A stretch of 15,414 nucleotides of DNA from the NCBI GenBank assembly GCA_023401495.1, contig JAEXDU010000006.1, forward strand, positions 1 to 15,414, written 5' to 3'. The translations under genes and the position numbers were made by a program. The notes under the pieces are model-generated. The model was not told where the DNA came from. It saw only the letters and a list, made by a program, of their open reading frames with translations, and did not search any database. Source of the DNA: Bacillota bacterium (GTDB lineage Bacteria > Bacillota > Clostridia > Oscillospirales > Acutalibacteraceae). This document shows positions 6,654-14,309 of this stretch, piece by piece; positions within the stretch are counted from its first letter, which is position 1; each line of letters opens with the position of its first letter.

Positions 6654-7940
6654 TCAGAGTTTGGCGGAATTCTTGGCGGATTCCGCCTGCTCGTCCGCTA
6701 ATTCCTCATCGGACGCGGGCGCTTTTTTCCCTGCGGCGGGGTCCGGCACCTCGACGGGCGGCTTCCCCATCACTTCTTCTTCCGATATTTCTTTTTCCTT
6801 CAGCTTTAATTCCGTTTCCTGACGCAGCAGCGCGTAAAATACGGAGAACAGCGGCACGCCGAGCAAGATGCCGATCACGCCGAACAGGTTGCCGAACAGC
6901 AGAATCGCGACCATCACCCATAGGCCGGGCAGGCCGATGGAGCTGCCCACCACGCGGGGATAGATGACATTCCCCTCAAACTGCTGGAGCAGAACGAGGA
7001 AAATCAGAAACCACAGGCTGTATATAGGGTTGATCATCAGCAGGACAAACGCGCCCATTGCGCCGCCCAGATATGCACCCAGAATCGGGATCAGGCTTGT
7101 CATGGAAATGATCACGCTGATCATCACCGCATAAGGCAAACCCATAACGGACATGCCGATGTAGCACAGCGAGCCGATGATGATGGCCTCTGTCATCTGC
7201 CCGGTGACAAAGCCCGAAAAAATCCGGTTGGTCAGCACGCCGACCGCAACCATGCGCTGCGCTTTGTCCTTGGGAAGAAACGCGTACAACACGCGGCGAA
7301 TGTTGCGGATCAGCCGCTCTTTCCCAAACAGAATGTAGATGGAGAAAATCACACTCAGCACGAACGAAATGATACCGGAGGCCACGCTGATAGTAGCAGA
7401 CACCAGAGAGGTAGCCAGATCGCTGACGGTCGAGGTGACCTTTTCCAGCGGCTTGGTCCAGTCGATTTTCAAAAGGCTCTGGGTTTCCTGACTCCAGTCG
7501 AACTGCTTGGACATTTCCGTCAGCCACTGTGAAAGCTGATTGATATAGGCGGGCAGATTCTCTGAAAAGAAGCTGAGGGAACTGATGAATTCCGGCACGA
7601 TATAGACGATGATCAGCCACACGACCAGCGACAAAAAAGAAAACGCCAGCAAAATGCTGATACCGCGCCGGAACTTCAGCCATATCTTCCAGCCCTTTTG
7701 ATTCAGGGGATAAAACAGCTTATTTTCAAAAAAACGAACCAGAACATTCACCACATAGGCGACACCGATGCCGACCAGCAACGGCCCAAACAAAGACAGA
7801 ATGTAAGAAATGACAAAGGATACATTCTCAATATGAAACACAAGAAAAATCAGGCCAACGGTGAACACAATAAAAAAGATCATCTTACCGCGGATCTTCT
7901 TCCACAGCTTGGGATCCGACAGGATTTCTTCCCAATTCAT
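6654..7940 (-). CDS. AI-2E family transporter (YdbI/PerM type)
   Basis: A 428-residue polytopic membrane protein. Hydrophobic spans are near 20-37, 42-68, 93-118, 185-206, 253-275, 275-295, 297-325 and 340-372, with a soluble stretch at about 120-180. This is the family's usual pattern. The C-terminal block IYPRVVGSSIGLPGLWV plus ILLGVPLFSVFYALL is characteristic. Family members are described as exporters of autoinducer-2 or other small solutes, or as Na+/H+ antiporters; the substrate cannot be assigned here. An odd feature is the last ~48 residues, a charged, Pro/Ala/Glu-rich and probably disordered cytoplasmic tail. The ribosome binding site is weak (GGAAAGG 13 bases upstream, AGGT adjacent to ATG). 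The gene is divergent from the MarR gene. Confidence 0.88.
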   Translation of the reverse strand: MNWEEILSDPKLWKKIRGKMIFFIVFTVGLIFLVFHIENVSFVISYILSLFGPLLVGIGVAYVVNVLVRFFENKLFYPLNQKGWKIWLKFRRGISILLAFSFLSLVVWLIIVYIVPEFISSLSFFSENLPAYINQLSQWLTEMSKQFDWSQETQSLLKIDWTKPLEKVTSTVSDLATSLVSATISVASGIISFVLSVIFSIYILFGKERLIRNIRRVLYAFLPKDKAQRMVAVGVLTNRIFSGFVTGQMTEAIIIGSLCYIGMSVMGLPYAVMISVIISMTSLIPILGAYLGGAMGAFVLLMINPIYSLWFLIFLVLLQQFEGNVIYPRVVGSSIGLPGLWVMVAILLFGNLFGVIGILLGVPLFSVFYALLRQETELKLKEKEISEEEVMGKPPVEVPDPAAGKKAPASDEELADEQAESAKNSAKL

Positions 7941-7963
7941 ACCTGCCGCACAACCTTTCCAAA

Positions 7964-7992
7964 AATATAGTATCTGAACACCGCTCTGAAAA
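7964..7992 (-). promoter_or_regulatory. Candidate promoter of the AI-2E-type gene
   Basis: On the minus strand TTTTCA (7992-7987), a 17-base spacer, then TATATT (7969-7964), about 24 bases before the start codon. The -35 hexamer lies inside the small hairpin loop of repeat copy B, so the repeat may supply part of the promoter. The -35 match is only 4 of 6. Confidence 0.4.
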
Positions 7993-8045
7993 AGCGGTTC
8001 GTTTCCTCCCCCGCCTTCGGTGGGGAGGAAACCTCTGTTTGTATC
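7980..8045 (+). repeat. Dispersed double-hairpin repeat, copy B
   Basis: Same architecture and orientation as the element at 929-997. A small stem (CCGCT 7981-7985 with AGCGG 7993-7997, loop CTGAAAA) is followed by a larger stem (GTTTCCTCCCC 8001-8011 with GGGGAGGAAAC 8022-8032) around a CGCCTTCGGT tip, then CTCTGT and GTATC. The small stem is fully paired here, where copy A has a G-T pair and one mismatch. It sits just upstream of the AI-2E-type gene. Confidence 0.75.
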
Positions 8046-8249
8046 GAAATACCTTTTTCCAGTGATTTGGCTATAGCCTTGTTTTTCATGCTAACGCAAT
8101 CGCAGAGAAAAGTCAACGAAAAGCATGACGGTACTGCTTTGAATTTCCAATCATAATAGCATGGCCCGTTTGGGCCCGGATATTTGGCGTACGGCTTCCC
8201 GCTTTCGCTTGTTTTTTGCAGAGTCCGATATTTTCCCATCAGAAACAAA

Positions 8250-8278
8250 TTGACACAAAAAACAATCCGTTGTATATT
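8250..8278 (+). promoter_or_regulatory. Sigma-A promoter of the marR-CDF unit
   Basis: Consensus TTGACA (8250-8255), a 17-base spacer, then TATATT (8273-8278). Transcription would start near 8285. The -10 overlaps the left end of the palindromic operator. Confidence 0.85.
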
Positions 8279-8312
8279 AGTTAGGTAAATATAATTATAA
8301 TATCCTAACTAA
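8277..8312. promoter_or_regulatory. 36-bp palindrome, likely MarR autoregulatory operator
   Basis: TTAGTTAGG (8277-8285) and CCTAACTAA (8304-8312) are perfect 9-bp arms around an AT-rich centre that itself contains ATAATTAT (8291-8298) on the same dyad axis. It covers the end of the -10 and the predicted transcription start and stops 12 bases before the start codon. This is a typical place for a MarR-family dimer to block its own promoter. Confidence 0.75.
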
Positions 8313-8324
8313 ATGAGGTGCTTT

Positions 8325-8801
8325 ATGGATCCGACAAAGGCAATCGACCGATTGTATTACAATATCATTCTCAATGAACTGCGCATGATGAACGAGAGCA
8401 ACCTGTACCACAGCATCACTTATAACAGTCTGCTTTATCTTGATCTGATCAGCTACACGGAAAACTGCACCGTAAGTTTTCTGGCCGGCGTGCTGCGGGT
8501 CGCAAAATCCTCCGTAACGTTAAAAGTAAATGAGCTGATCAAACAGGGGCTTGTCGAAAAGAAGCAGAGCGAACAGGATCGCAGGGTTTACTTTCTGACG
8601 GTGCGGCCTGAAATCCTTGAAGAATTCAAAAAGCTTGATCAAGCGACGAATTATGCCGTAGAGCAGGTGAAAAAGCAATATACCCCCAGCGAAATGGACC
8701 GTTTCTGCGAAATGCTGGATGCATTCAGCAGTTACTACAACGATTATTCTGAGAAAACAACGAAAGCGAAAGGAGATTCCCGTGAACCAGAAAGCAATTG
8801 A
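8325..8801 (+). CDS. MarR family transcriptional regulator
   Basis: A 158-residue winged-helix DNA-binding protein that binds palindromes as a dimer and usually releases them when it meets a ligand, metal or oxidant. Recognition helix: LRVAKSSVTLKVNELIKQG (about 57-75). Wing: VEKKQSEQDRRVYFLTV (77-93), with the family's DxR signature (D85, R87). N- and C-terminal helices flank it for dimer formation. No obvious AdcR-like cluster of His/Glu zinc ligands is visible, so the signal is unknown. I chose ATG 8325 because GAGGTG lies at 8315-8320; the earlier in-frame ATG 8313 abuts the operator and lacks a ribosome binding site. It overlaps the transporter start by 20 bases, implying coupled expression. 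Confidence 0.9.
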   Translation: MDPTKAIDRLYYNIILNELRMMNESNLYHSITYNSLLYLDLISYTENCTVSFLAGVLRVAKSSVTLKVNELIKQGLVEKKQSEQDRRVYFLTVRPEILEEFKKLDQATNYAVEQVKKQYTPSEMDRFCEMLDAFSSYYNDYSEKTTKAKGDSREPESN

Positions 8802-9686
8802 GCATCGGGCGCTCCTGATCGGGATCGCCGCAAATATTCTGATGGGCGCAGCGGGATTATGCGTGTATTTCATTACCGGAATAGAGGCGCTTTTTCTCGA
8901 TTCCGTGTTTACCCTGATCGCCGTATTATCCGGCATTGTTGCCGCGGTTATTTCGAAACGAAGCAGCCATACCAGTGAAACGTTTCCATACGGCCTATTC
9001 GTTTTAGAGCCGATTTATGTCATATTCAAATCCATACTGATGCTTTTTCTGATGGCTTTTACTACAATCAGTGTATCCCAAAAGGCAATCCTCTATTTCA
9101 CAACCGGGATTGGCGAGCAAATGGACATTGGCCCCGTTGTTCCTTATGAGATCATTATGGTAATACTGTGTGCTGCATTGTTCCTTTTCTATCGGGATCA
9201 AAACAAACGCATCGACAATACAAGCGTTCTGTTAGGGGCGGAATCAAAAGGCACCTTGGTCGACGGGCTGATGTCCGGAGGGATTGGTGCGGCGGCTGTC
9301 GCCATTTCGTTCATCAGCGAAAACAGCCCTTTTTCTTTCTTACTGTATACGGGGATTTCTTTATCACCATTATTCTGGTGCTGTTCTCCATTAAGGAACC
9401 TTTCATTATATTGAAGGAAGCCTTTATCGAACTGGCTAACGGAGTGGTTACCAAAGGGAAAATAAAGCTGCAGATCGAGGAAATCATCCAAAAGAATTTG
9501 CCCAAAGATACGCTGCTTCGCAAATGTCTGATTCATAAAATCGGCATGAGCTTTCGGATCGCAGTCCACCTGAACAGCAGTAAGGATGTCATCAGCAAAG
9601 AGGAATTGACAGAAAAGGCTGCCGCAATCGAAAAAGAACTGGCGGACACCTACGATTATATTAAAATCAGCTTTGTATTCCCATAA
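8782..9686 (+). pseudogene. CDF-type cation transporter, frameshifted near 9351
   Basis: The two halves of a cation diffusion facilitator-like protein lie in different frames. The first half (GTG 8782 to stop 9414; AAGGAG 6 bases upstream) has several membrane spans plus the CDF landmark PYGxxxxE (FPYGLFVLEP) and an SKGTLVDGLMSG segment for the fifth helix. The second half (about 9350-9686) carries the last membrane span (FFITIILVLFSIKEP) and a ferredoxin-like C-terminal domain ending YDYIKISFVFP. Restoring one base in GGGG at 9351-9354 gives a 301-residue protein, the normal family length. As written, the gene makes a protein without its last helix and cytoplasmic domain. Metal positions look non-standard: Asp is kept in FLDSVFTL but the second Asp of the usual DxxxxxxD pattern is Ala, and the usual HxxxD of helix 5 reads GTLVD. 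This may be a real mutation, a sequence error or recoding. Confidence 0.75.
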
Positions 9687-9700
9687 ATGAAGCTTTCAGA

Positions 9701-9738
9701 CAAAAAGCTGCGGCGGATTAACCGCCGCAGCGCTTTTT
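9701..9738. terminator. Bidirectional terminator between CDF and permease genes
   Basis: GCTGCGGCGG (9707-9716), loop ATTAA, CCGCCGCAGC (9722-9731), flanked by AAAAA on the left and GCTTTTTATT on the right. It gives a strong terminator for the minus-strand ABC operon (stem then TTTTTG) and also serves the plus-strand transporter gene. Confidence 0.93.
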
Positions 9739-9739
9739 A

Positions 9740-11068
9740 TTATTCTTGACGGATTGCGGTGAGCGCGCTGATCTTGACAGCGCGGTTTGCAGGGGAAAAG
9801 CCCGAGACCAGGCCTACCATGGTAGAGAACACAAGCGCCCCCAGAGCCAGCCAAACCGGAATAATCGAAATCTGCCCTGTGGCCCCAAGGCCCATCACGC
9901 CACCCCCGTTCGCCGCGAGGGTATTGATGAGAAATGACAGCATATAGCTGAAAGCAAGGCCCGCCACGCCGCCAATAAAGCCGATCATTCCGGCTTCGAT
10001 CAAAAACATGGCGCGGATGTTCCCGATCACACAGCCGAGCACCTTCATCACACCGATCTCCCGGGTGCGCTCATAAATGGACATGATCATCGTATTCGTG
10101 ATCCCCAGCGCCGCGACCAGCAGAGAAATCGCGCCCAGACCGCCCAGAATCATCTGGATGGTTCTGGTCTGCTGCTCTACGGATTCGCGGATGCTGTCCA
10201 TACTGTACGTCTGAAAGCCGAACGCCTTGATGGAATCCTGCACCGACTCGACCGACTTAATATCGAGTGCCTTGACCACGGCGCCGTTGTACTGAAACTT
10301 TTTCGATTTGTCGACCTTGATATTGTTCAGCTTATTATACTGCTCCACCAAAGACCGCGCATACTTAACATCCATGAACACGCTGTAGCCGGGCGAGGGA
10401 TTCTTGCTCCAATCCTGCGCCATGATGCCGAGCCCCTTGAGCTTGATGGGTTTTACCGTCTTTTTGTTGTTGTCGTCGGTCTTTCGCAGCACCAGCTCCA
10501 GCTTATCTTCCATCGGGTTCACATACGGGTCCGGAACTTTTCCGGTGGCATCCGGTTCCGGGTAGATCATATTATTGTTGTTCTTCTTGCTGTTGTAGAA
10601 ATTATATAGAGCGTCCTTCCCAAACAGGATCGCGCCTTCCTCTACGGTTCCCTCCGGCAGCTTACCCGCTTCCATCTCATAGCCGAACTCAGAGAGGGCA
10701 TTCATATACACGCCGGTGATCTGCCCGCCGTATACATATTTGCCGCTGCGAATCTGAAAGGCGGAGGAGTCCACATCAAACATCGGGGTCAGGGTCTGTA
10801 CTCCCGGCAGCGCACGGATTTTCTCCAGCATGGCATCGTCAAGCGGTTCCGCATCGGGGCTGGGGCTGTAGTTTTCGATCTGAATCACCGTCAGATCCCC
10901 CATGCTCTGCATCATGTCATCCGTTGTCTTTTTGATGCCGATACCAAAGGAGAGCATTACCACAATCGCACAGGTGCCGATGACGACACCGGCCACTGTA
11001 AGCAATGTGCGCACCTTGCGCTTGAACAGGCTGCTCAAGCTCATGGCGATCATATCTTTCCATTTCAT
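9740..11068 (-). CDS. ABC transporter permease, MacB/FtsX type
   Basis: A 442-residue type VII ABC permease (mechanotransmission family). It has four membrane helices: about 20-44, 304-328, 353-382 and 402-425. A large external domain of the MacB_PCD type lies between the first and second. The FtsX block ERTREIGVMKVLG (333-345) follows helix 2, and the C-terminus AVKISALTAIRQE resembles the usual P.EALR end. The external domain carries an Asn/Lys-rich insert near 160. Such permeases move lipoproteins, peptides or drugs, or signal mechanically across the membrane; the substrate is unknown. The start overlaps the upstream repeat-protein gene by four bases (ATGA), with GAGG 7 bases before it. 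It is the last gene of the operon. Confidence 0.92.
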   Translation of the reverse strand: MKWKDMIAMSLSSLFKRKVRTLLTVAGVVIGTCAIVVMLSFGIGIKKTTDDMMQSMGDLTVIQIENYSPSPDAEPLDDAMLEKIRALPGVQTLTPMFDVDSSAFQIRSGKYVYGGQITGVYMNALSEFGYEMEAGKLPEGTVEEGAILFGKDALYNFYNSKKNNNNMIYPEPDATGKVPDPYVNPMEDKLELVLRKTDDNNKKTVKPIKLKGLGIMAQDWSKNPSPGYSVFMDVKYARSLVEQYNKLNNIKVDKSKKFQYNGAVVKALDIKSVESVQDSIKAFGFQTYSMDSIRESVEQQTRTIQMILGGLGAISLLVAALGITNTMIMSIYERTREIGVMKVLGCVIGNIRAMFLIEAGMIGFIGGVAGLAFSYMLSFLINTLAANGGGVMGLGATGQISIIPVWLALGALVFSTMVGLVSGFSPANRAVKISALTAIRQE

Positions 11069-13191
11069 GGCTGATCCTCATTGTGATGCTGTCCGTCCTG
11101 CAGCTCCGGCGTCTGCGGCTGCACATCGTCATAATCGTCTTCCTGCTCCAGCAGGGCCCGGCGTTTTGCGGCACGCTTACGGCGGATCAGCACCACGGCT
11201 GCCGCCCCCCCGGCCACCACGGCCAGAATGAGCACCCATATCCAAATCGGTGTACCGGAGGACTGCTCCGGCATCGGCTCGCTGACATCTGGGCCCATAC
11301 CGCCCTGATCAACGGGCATCGCCGGCTGAACCTCGCAGGAGAACTCTTTGATGATTTCGCGGGTCTCCCCGTTGGGGTCTTCATACGTGATCGTGGCCTT
11401 CCCCTGCAGCGTCCCCTCTTCCGTCGGGGTCAGGGTCGTATCGTAGCTGTCGGAAGAACCGGATTCCACATTGCCGATATAAATGTTCGTTTCCGGTGCG
11501 GTGAAATTGCCCTCCAACAAAACGGAAAGATTATAAACGGTGCTCTTTCCCTTGTTGACATAGCTGATAGACAGCTGGCCGTCCGTTCCCATCTGGATCG
11601 GCCCCTGCACCTCCGCGTTCGTCACCTCAAAGCGATCCGGCTGTGTGAGCGGAATAGAGATCGTTTCCGTCGCCGTAATCTGCTCGTGCTTGGTATCTGC
11701 GGAGGATTCGTACTCGAACTTTACATCGATGCCATAGGATTTGGGCTTGGCGTCCGCTTTGGGGTACAGCTCAATCGATTTATCGATGGAAGCGCCGGCC
11801 CCCAGCTTCGAGATAAAGAACGTATTGGAAGAATTGGCCGGTGTGAAAACGCCGCCGGTGTCTTCGTCCGCCGTGGAAGTAATAGTGATTTTCAGGTTCT
11901 GAATCGCCGTGCTGGTATTCGCGTTGCGAAAGCGGAGCGAGAGCGGGAATGTTTTGCCGCCGGTCACCGAGGTTCCGCCGAAGCTGTAGTTCTCGATGAT
12001 GATGATCGGCTTTCCGCCGCTGGAATCGCCTGTTCCCACGACAGAGACAAACACCTTGGTGGCGACGGCCTCCGTCACCTCATCCGAAGTGAGGTTCACC
12101 CCGACCGCGTAGTTACCCGTCTCCATTTTGGAAGCGGCCTGCATGTTAAAAGAAATTGTCGCGGTCGCGCCGGGAGCCAGGCTTGCGACCGACTTTCTGT
12201 CGAGCGAGCCGACTACCGTAAAGCTCTCTGTCGCAAGGCCGTCGAGAGCGGCGTTGATATTGTGATACGTCTGGCTGCCGGTATTCTTCAGCACCAAATC
12301 CATTCGGAAGGTGCTGCCGGAATAGATGGTGGAACGGTCCAACTTATAGGAATCGATCATTACGCCGCCCTTTCCCTGGGCGCTGTCCAGCACCTGAAGA
12401 TAGGCGGTCACCTTATTGCCGTTGATCGTCAGCGTAATCGGGTAAATCCCTGCCGCAACGGAGGAATCCACCCGAAGCGGAAGATTTAAGTACTTCTTCT
12501 CCCCCGACACAAAACTCATGGTATAAACGGAACCGGCCGAAGTGAGCATGATCTTTGTATCGGTCGGCACCACGACCTCGATCTGCGCATCCTCCAGCGT
12601 ATTGCCGCTGATCAGGGGAATCCCCACAGTGGCACTGGTTCCGGCAACAATGGTCGGCGTGGAGCTGTTTTCATCCACACGCACCGTGTTGTCCGCGGAG
12701 CCTTCGCCGGGGATCAGGGTTTTGCGGATGCTGATTTTATTTTTTGTTTCGATTTCGGTTCCCTTGGAAGCATCGCTGCTCGTATAATATGTAATCGAAA
12801 ACTGCAGCACGCCGGGGCCGGAACCGGAATAAGTGAGATAGTTTTCCGGCATATACAGGGTATAATAAAGACCGTCGCTTTCCTCGGTATCCGTGGTGGA
12901 AAAATCCGTAACGGTAAATTCGTTTTTCTTGATACGAATAGCACCATTGGGGCTGGTCACTTTAATCAGCGCGCTTTTGGCATTGTTAATCGTGCTGTCG
13001 TCATGATGGAAGCGAAGATTCGCCTCAAAGGAGTTGCCGTTCTGCACGGCAGCCGGCGAAATGGTAGCGGAGATAATCTGCGGGTCCGCAACCGTGGGCG
13101 CTTCCGCCGACACCATCACAGGAAACATCTGCAGCAGCAGAACCGCCGTAAGTACAAACGCCGCCAAAGAGCGCATTTTTTGAAATTTCAT
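11065..13191 (-). CDS. Secreted, membrane-anchored CARDB/NEW3-like repeat protein (COG1361-like)
   Basis: A 708-residue surface protein. It has an N-terminal signal peptide (basic MKFQKMR, hydrophobic core, cut near VSA-EA at residue 29). About five beta-sandwich modules follow, near 33-160, 160-270, 275-390, 395-515 and 520-615; three begin with similar strands and an LxLxxxNxG-type core (LVLKNTGSQ, LRFRNANTS, ISYVNKGKS). A Pro/Met/Gly linker leads to one transmembrane helix (about 649-669) and a basic then acidic cytoplasmic tail. Its place between the ATPase and permease genes, with ATGA overlaps at both ends, suggests it works with the transporter. It may act as an external adaptor or substrate-handling part in place of a MacA/HlyD-type protein. 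That role is inference. AGGAGG lies 9 bases before ATG. No cell-wall sorting motif (LPxTG) is present. Confidence 0.8.
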   Translation of the reverse strand: MKFQKMRSLAAFVLTAVLLLQMFPVMVSAEAPTVADPQIISATISPAAVQNGNSFEANLRFHHDDSTINNAKSALIKVTSPNGAIRIKKNEFTVTDFSTTDTEESDGLYYTLYMPENYLTYSGSGPGVLQFSITYYTSSDASKGTEIETKNKISIRKTLIPGEGSADNTVRVDENSSTPTIVAGTSATVGIPLISGNTLEDAQIEVVVPTDTKIMLTSAGSVYTMSFVSGEKKYLNLPLRVDSSVAAGIYPITLTINGNKVTAYLQVLDSAQGKGGVMIDSYKLDRSTIYSGSTFRMDLVLKNTGSQTYHNINAALDGLATESFTVVGSLDRKSVASLAPGATATISFNMQAASKMETGNYAVGVNLTSDEVTEAVATKVFVSVVGTGDSSGGKPIIIIENYSFGGTSVTGGKTFPLSLRFRNANTSTAIQNLKITITSTADEDTGGVFTPANSSNTFFISKLGAGASIDKSIELYPKADAKPKSYGIDVKFEYESSADTKHEQITATETISIPLTQPDRFEVTNAEVQGPIQMGTDGQLSISYVNKGKSTVYNLSVLLEGNFTAPETNIYIGNVESGSSDSYDTTLTPTEEGTLQGKATITYEDPNGETREIIKEFSCEVQPAMPVDQGGMGPDVSEPMPEQSSGTPIWIWVLILAVVAGGAAAVVLIRRKRAAKRRALLEQEDDYDDVQPQTPELQDGQHHNEDQP

Positions 13192-13943
13192 TCTGCTTTT
13201 CCTCCTGATACCGTAGTCAATTCCTGTACTTTTTCCTGCCGCTGTGCAGGGAAAGCAGATTCATTCGTATGATCTGCCTGAATATTTCCGTCCACAATGG
13301 TGACGATTCGGTCCGCGTAGCGGGCGATATCCTGGTCGTGCGTGACCAAAATCAGGGTCTCCTGATATTCCCGCGCCATGCCCACCATGATCTCCATCAC
13401 TTCTTTTGTCGTTTTGCTGTCCAGGTTGCCCGTCGGCTCATCTGCAAATATGATCTTGGGATGCGCCACGAAGGCGCGCGCAATACCTACCCGCTGCTGC
13501 TGCCCGCCGCTCATCTGCGTCGGCCGGTGCAGCAGGCGGTTGCCCAGCCGCACCGCGTGCAGCATCTTGACCGCCTCGCGGTTTCTCTGGTCTTTGCTGA
13601 TTCCCCGGAACATCAGCGGCATGGCGACGTTTTCAATGGCACTCAGCGTCGGCATCAGATTGTAGGACTGGAACACGAAGCCGATATTTTTCTGCCGAAA
13701 CAGCGCCAGATCCTTTTCGGAAAGCGCCGTGACCTCTACGTCATCTATCACAACCCGGCCCTTCGACGGCTTTTCCAACCCTGCCATAATATTCAGCAGT
13801 GTTGATTTTCCCGAACCGGAGGTTCCTAATATACAGCATATTTCCCCCGATGCAACCGTCAGATTGATGCGACCAAGCGCAACAATCTTTTCCTGGTCCA
13901 CCCGGTATACCTTACGAAGGTCCTCCACACGAATCAGGCCCAT
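13188..13943 (-). CDS. ABC transporter ATP-binding protein, MacB/LolD type
   Basis: A 251-residue nucleotide-binding subunit that powers the permease encoded two genes downstream. Motifs: Walker A GTSGSGKS (40-47), Q-loop Q92 in FVFQSYNLMP, signature SGGQQQ (145-150), Walker B IIFADEP with catalytic E169, D-loop NLDS, H-loop H202. The FVFQSYNLMPTLSAIENV run and the ADEPTGNLDS run are typical of the MacB/LolD/FtsE branch. The tail after 220 is short and polar. The frame is open up to an ATG at 13979, but ATG 13943 has AAAGGAG 6 bases upstream and begins with MGLIRVEDL, the normal family start. Its stop overlaps the next start (ATGA, 13188-13191). Confidence 0.94.
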   Translation of the reverse strand: MGLIRVEDLRKVYRVDQEKIVALGRINLTVASGEICCILGTSGSGKSTLLNIMAGLEKPSKGRVVIDDVEVTALSEKDLALFRQKNIGFVFQSYNLMPTLSAIENVAMPLMFRGISKDQRNREAVKMLHAVRLGNRLLHRPTQMSGGQQQRVGIARAFVAHPKIIFADEPTGNLDSKTTKEVMEIMVGMAREYQETLILVTHDQDIARYADRIVTIVDGNIQADHTNESAFPAQRQEKVQELTTVSGGKAE

Positions 13944-13977
13944 GTCAAACTCCTTTGCCGATACTCTCATTTTCCTC

Positions 13978-13986
13978 ATTATACCA
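13978..13986 (-). promoter_or_regulatory. Extended -10 promoter of the ABC operon
   Basis: The minus strand reads TGGTATAAT: a consensus -10 with the TGn extension. No good -35 is found 16-18 bases upstream, where the DNA is A/T-rich, which fits an extended -10 promoter. The start would be near 13971, giving a leader of about 28 bases to ATG 13943. Confidence 0.55.
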
Positions 13987-14197
13987 ATGAACCGGAAAAA
14001 TTATTTTCTTTAAAAGAAAATATATTTACAGTTGCGATAACAAAATAGATACAAAATTGAAATTTTTGTTAGAAATTTGTTCTGCATGATTTCAGAATGA
14101 GAGAAAAAAGGAAGAACTTTGTCCTTCTTTGATCGTGTTATGGCCATTCTGATCCTATTAAGAATTTCTTAAATTATTGTATCTGTCCAAAAACAAC

Positions 14198-14226
14198 TTG
14201 TTTTTCAAAATAAAAAAAATTATACT
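14198..14226 (+). promoter_or_regulatory. Candidate promoter of the Pat-like GNAT gene
   Basis: TTGTTT (14198-14203), a 17-base spacer, then TATACT (14221-14226). It predicts a start near 14233 and a leader of about 77 bases. The A-rich leader holds the AAAGGAG site at 14294-14300, 9 bases before ATG. Confidence 0.55.
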
Positions 14227-14309
14227 TGTAAAAATAAAAATCTATCAAGAAAATGAAAAACGAACTGTAAAATGAAAACAAAAAGTCTAAAACAAAGGAG
14301 ATTTGAACT

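Larger units (their letters stand above)
7941..8324. other. Divergent intergenic region, AI-2E-type gene / marR
   Basis: 384 bases between two divergently transcribed genes. It holds a predicted minus-strand promoter (7964-7992), the second double-hairpin repeat (7980-8045), a short GGCCC/GGGCC inverted repeat near 8163, and the marR promoter with its operator (8250-8312). A 103-codon minus-strand frame (7937-8248) runs through the repeat and shows no family features, so I do not call it a gene. Between about 8050 and 8240 I see nothing else convincing. Confidence 0.6.
13944..14309. other. AT-rich divergent intergenic region
   Basis: 366 bases, strikingly A/T-rich compared with the genes on both sides. 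It holds a minus-strand extended -10 promoter (13978-13986) and a plus-strand promoter (14198-14226). Between them is an odd-centred inverted repeat, TTAAGAA-T-TTCTTAA (14158-14172), and a tandem imperfect repeat of GAAATTT..GTT near 14060-14082. The inverted repeat lies about 25 bases upstream of the plus-strand -35 and could bind a regulator. No small gene or RNA gene is supported. Confidence 0.6.

Noticed and set aside
7937..8248. 103-codon minus-strand frame upstream of the AI-2E-type gene
   Set aside because: It passes straight through repeat copy B and its hairpin, overlaps the transporter start, and shows no domain or convincing ribosome binding site.
11083..12489. 468-codon open frame on the plus strand inside the repeat-protein gene
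   Set aside because: It is antisense to a gene with a clear signal peptide, domains and anchor. Its translation is His/Arg/Gly-rich without family motifs, as expected for the reverse frame of a GC-biased gene.
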